Source: an uncultured Bacilli bacterium
GTDB taxonomy: Bacteria; Bacillota_I; Bacilli_A; RF39; UBA660
Assembly (NCBI GenBank): GCA_947629425.1
Contig: CANRDR010000086.1
Coordinates: 1 to 6,684, forward strand
Length of the DNA stretch: 6,684 nt
Reading direction: 5' to 3'
Shown: in pieces, positions 5,300 through 6,684 of the stretch
Position numbering within the stretch: the first letter of the stretch is position 1
Layout: each line of letters opens with the position of its first letter
Notes under the pieces: generated by a model
Database searches by the model: none
Told to the model about the DNA's origin: nothing
What the model saw: only the letters and a program-made list of their open reading frames with translations
Position numbers and translations under genes: made by a program

Positions 5300-6684
5300 A
5301 TGAAAAATTTATTAAAAAATAAAAAAATATTATTTATTACAATGGCTATTGTATTAGTATTAGTTGTAAGTACTACAACGTATACTTATTCTAAATATAA
5401 GGCTAATACTGATGTTAAAGTATCTGCTAATATAGGTAAATTAAAATGTAATGTTAATGTAGAAACAAGTGATACTTATGTTGAGAATAATGAAACTTAT
5501 TTTAATGTTATTGTTAAAAATAGTGATGAAAATAATATAACTTCTGATACTGATTTAGGATATACATTAACTATAACTAATCAAAATGGTAGTAAGGGTA
5601 AGTTTAGTTATGAAGATAGTGATTATGAAGAAAAATTAGTAATAGAAGGACATTATTTAAATAAAATATTACCTAAAGAAACTTTAAAAATAAAAGTACA
5701 ATCAGATAATGCAATAAAAACACAAGTAGATTTTAAAGTAGACTTAGATTGTTTTCAAGTAGAAAAAGTAGTAATAGAAAATCCATTTGATGAAGAAACA
5801 TTAGCATATAAAATATTTGATAATGCTACAAATCCAAAATATGAAAATAGTACAGTATATTCACCAACACCAAAAACAATACCAGCACAACAAATAAATG
5901 AAGAAACAGAAAGAACATTAAGTGTAACAAAAGATAAATATGGAGATTCATATTATTTTAGAGGTAATGTAACAGACAATTACATCACATTCGGAAAAAT
6001 GTGCTGGAGAATAGTAAGAATACAAGGCGATAGTAGTACTAAAATAATATTGCAAGATAAAACCAAGCCTTGTGGTTCAAGTACGACAAATAACACAAAT
6101 ACATTTGCGGATAGAAAAGTTAATTATGGCTATTCAAATTCATCACCATCTGTAGCCGATTATGTAAATTGTTCATATAATATCAATTCAAAATCAAGTT
6201 GTTTAAGAACAAAATTACAAAACTGGTTTAATGGAATTTTTACAGATAGTAATTCTTCTCAAATAGAACCATTAAATGATAAACCAACATTAAAAAGTGA
6301 ATATGAAGGGAAAATAAGATATGAAGAGTGGGACATAGGAGACTGGACAACAAAATATGAAGATGATGGAAGTCTTGCTTCAGAAGATGTTACATGGTGG
6401 TACTATGAACCAAGGTTAAGATTAGCATCAACTTCAACAACAAATAGATATGCAACATTAGTACCATCTCAATCAAAGACAAATGTAAAAGTACACGATT
6501 ATGTTTCAACAATAACCGCAGATGAATTAGCGTTTGCAGGAGCAATATATGAAACAACTAATAAAAATTATTACTTATATAATTCAAGTTATTGGTGGAT
6601 TTTGTCGCCTCTTCGTCGTGATGTTGGCGATACCGCTGAAGGCGGGTACGACCGTGCATTTAGAGCTCCTAACTTGAGCTACAG
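5300..6684 (+). CDS. Exported surface protein with C-terminal WWxLSP module, putative DGR target; 3' truncated by window end
   Basis: I translated 461 codons from the ATG at 5300 without a stop; the frame runs off the window. AAAGGTGAT 5-13 bases upstream is a strong Shine-Dalgarno. Residues 1-31 are a signal/membrane segment (KKILFITMAIVLVLVV, then TTTYTYSKY); the following ANTDVKVSANIGKLKCNV resembles TasA/camelysin-type exported proteins, tentatively. Residues 35-155 are a beta domain with two Cys (50 and 151), and 156-210 is a linker. From about 215, YYFRGNVTDNYITFGKMCWRIVRIQGD begins a domain with the pattern seen in large families of gut-bacterial surface proteins: an xxWRIVR strand, a CLRTKLQNWF segment (301-310), ITADELAFAGA (405-415) and YYLYNSSYWWILSP (424-437). 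The last part is a likely C-type-lectin-like fold whose end is hypervariable. The final 24 codons look like adenine-mutated codons. The usual ending of the module and any anchor lie outside. Confidence 0.88.
   Translation, partial: MKNLLKNKKILFITMAIVLVLVVSTTTYTYSKYKANTDVKVSANIGKLKCNVNVETSDTYVENNETYFNVIVKNSDENNITSDTDLGYTLTITNQNGSKGKFSYEDSDYEEKLVIEGHYLNKILPKETLKIKVQSDNAIKTQVDFKVDLDCFQVEKVVIENPFDEETLAYKIFDNATNPKYENSTVYSPTPKTIPAQQINEETERTLSVTKDKYGDSYYFRGNVTDNYITFGKMCWRIVRIQGDSSTKIILQDKTKPCGSSTTNNTNTFADRKVNYGYSNSSPSVADYVNCSYNINSKSSCLRTKLQNWFNGIFTDSNSSQIEPLNDKPTLKSEYEGKIRYEEWDIGDWTTKYEDDGSLASEDVTWWYYEPRLRLASTSTTNRYATLVPSQSKTNVKVHDYVSTITADELAFAGAIYETTNKNYYLYNSSYWWILSPLRRDVGDTAEGGYDRAFRAPNLSY
6599..6684 (+). 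other. Candidate DGR variable region (VR), cut by window end
   Basis: From 6601 to the end 45 of 84 bases are G or C, in a window that is otherwise strongly AT-rich. In codons 6611-6655 (15 codons), 13 end in C or T (CTT, CGT, GAT, GTT, GGC, ACC, GCT, TAC, GAC types), and each of these can be made from AAC or AAT by changing adenines only; the exceptions are GAA and GGG. The signal follows WWILSP in a C-type-lectin-like position, where DGR variable regions sit. The template repeat, the IMH element and the reverse transcriptase are not in view, so this is an inference from composition and codon pattern. Confidence 0.7.

Noticed and set aside
1..6684. DGR template repeat, reverse transcriptase, CRISPR array, tRNA/rRNA genes or insertion sequence within the window
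   Set aside because: I looked for a second copy of the WWILSP-coding stretch, repeated spacers, RNA gene signatures and transposase motifs and saw none.

Overview
The window is very AT-rich. It uses A/T-ending codons (TTA, ATA, AAA, GAA) almost throughout, has strong Shine-Dalgarno sites, and reads Trp as TGG with TGA as a stop. Together with a tmcAL (ylbM) gene, dockerin and Cadherin-like surface proteins and lysine-rich tails, this suggests a low-GC Gram-positive bacterium of the Bacilli/Mollicutes-related kind, probably an uncultured gut lineage such as RF39 or Erysipelotrichia. The taxonomic placement is an inference.

Layout. (1) Positions 2-574 are the 3' part of a secreted protein: a fragment resembling the end of a glucosaminidase domain, an Asn/Thr linker, a beta-type module and a C-terminal type I dockerin pair. 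Its stop codon lies inside the ribosome binding site of the next gene. (2) Positions 584-2050 encode a 488-residue membrane-anchored surface protein with a signal peptide, a cohesin-like beta domain, a Cadherin-like domain, one C-terminal membrane helix and a Lys/Glu-rich cytoplasmic tail. The two may form a dockerin/receptor pair that keeps an enzyme on the cell surface. A hairpin terminator closes this unit. (3) A near-perfect extended -10 promoter drives an unrecognised 142-residue protein (2219-2647). It converges on, and shares overlapping stop codons with, tmcAL on the minus strand (2644-3771), which acetylates the tRNA-Met anticodon. (4) Going right, a 63-residue two-helix membrane protein without a Shine-Dalgarno site (3864-4055) is followed by a two-gene unit: an 81-residue acidic protein and a HipA/CtkA-like kinase, a toxin-antitoxin-like arrangement. 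(5) From 5300 to the window end runs a large open frame, cut by the edge, for an exported protein. It has an N-terminal membrane/signal segment, a beta domain and a C-terminal module with a WWxLSP motif.

The most striking signal is the last 85 bases or so. Directly after the WWILSP motif, base composition jumps to about 54% GC (45 of 84 bases from 6601), and codons become NNY types that can almost all be derived from AAC/AAT by changing only adenines. This is the expected signature of the variable region of a diversity-generating retroelement (DGR) target protein. The template repeat and reverse transcriptase are not in the window and would be expected just downstream.
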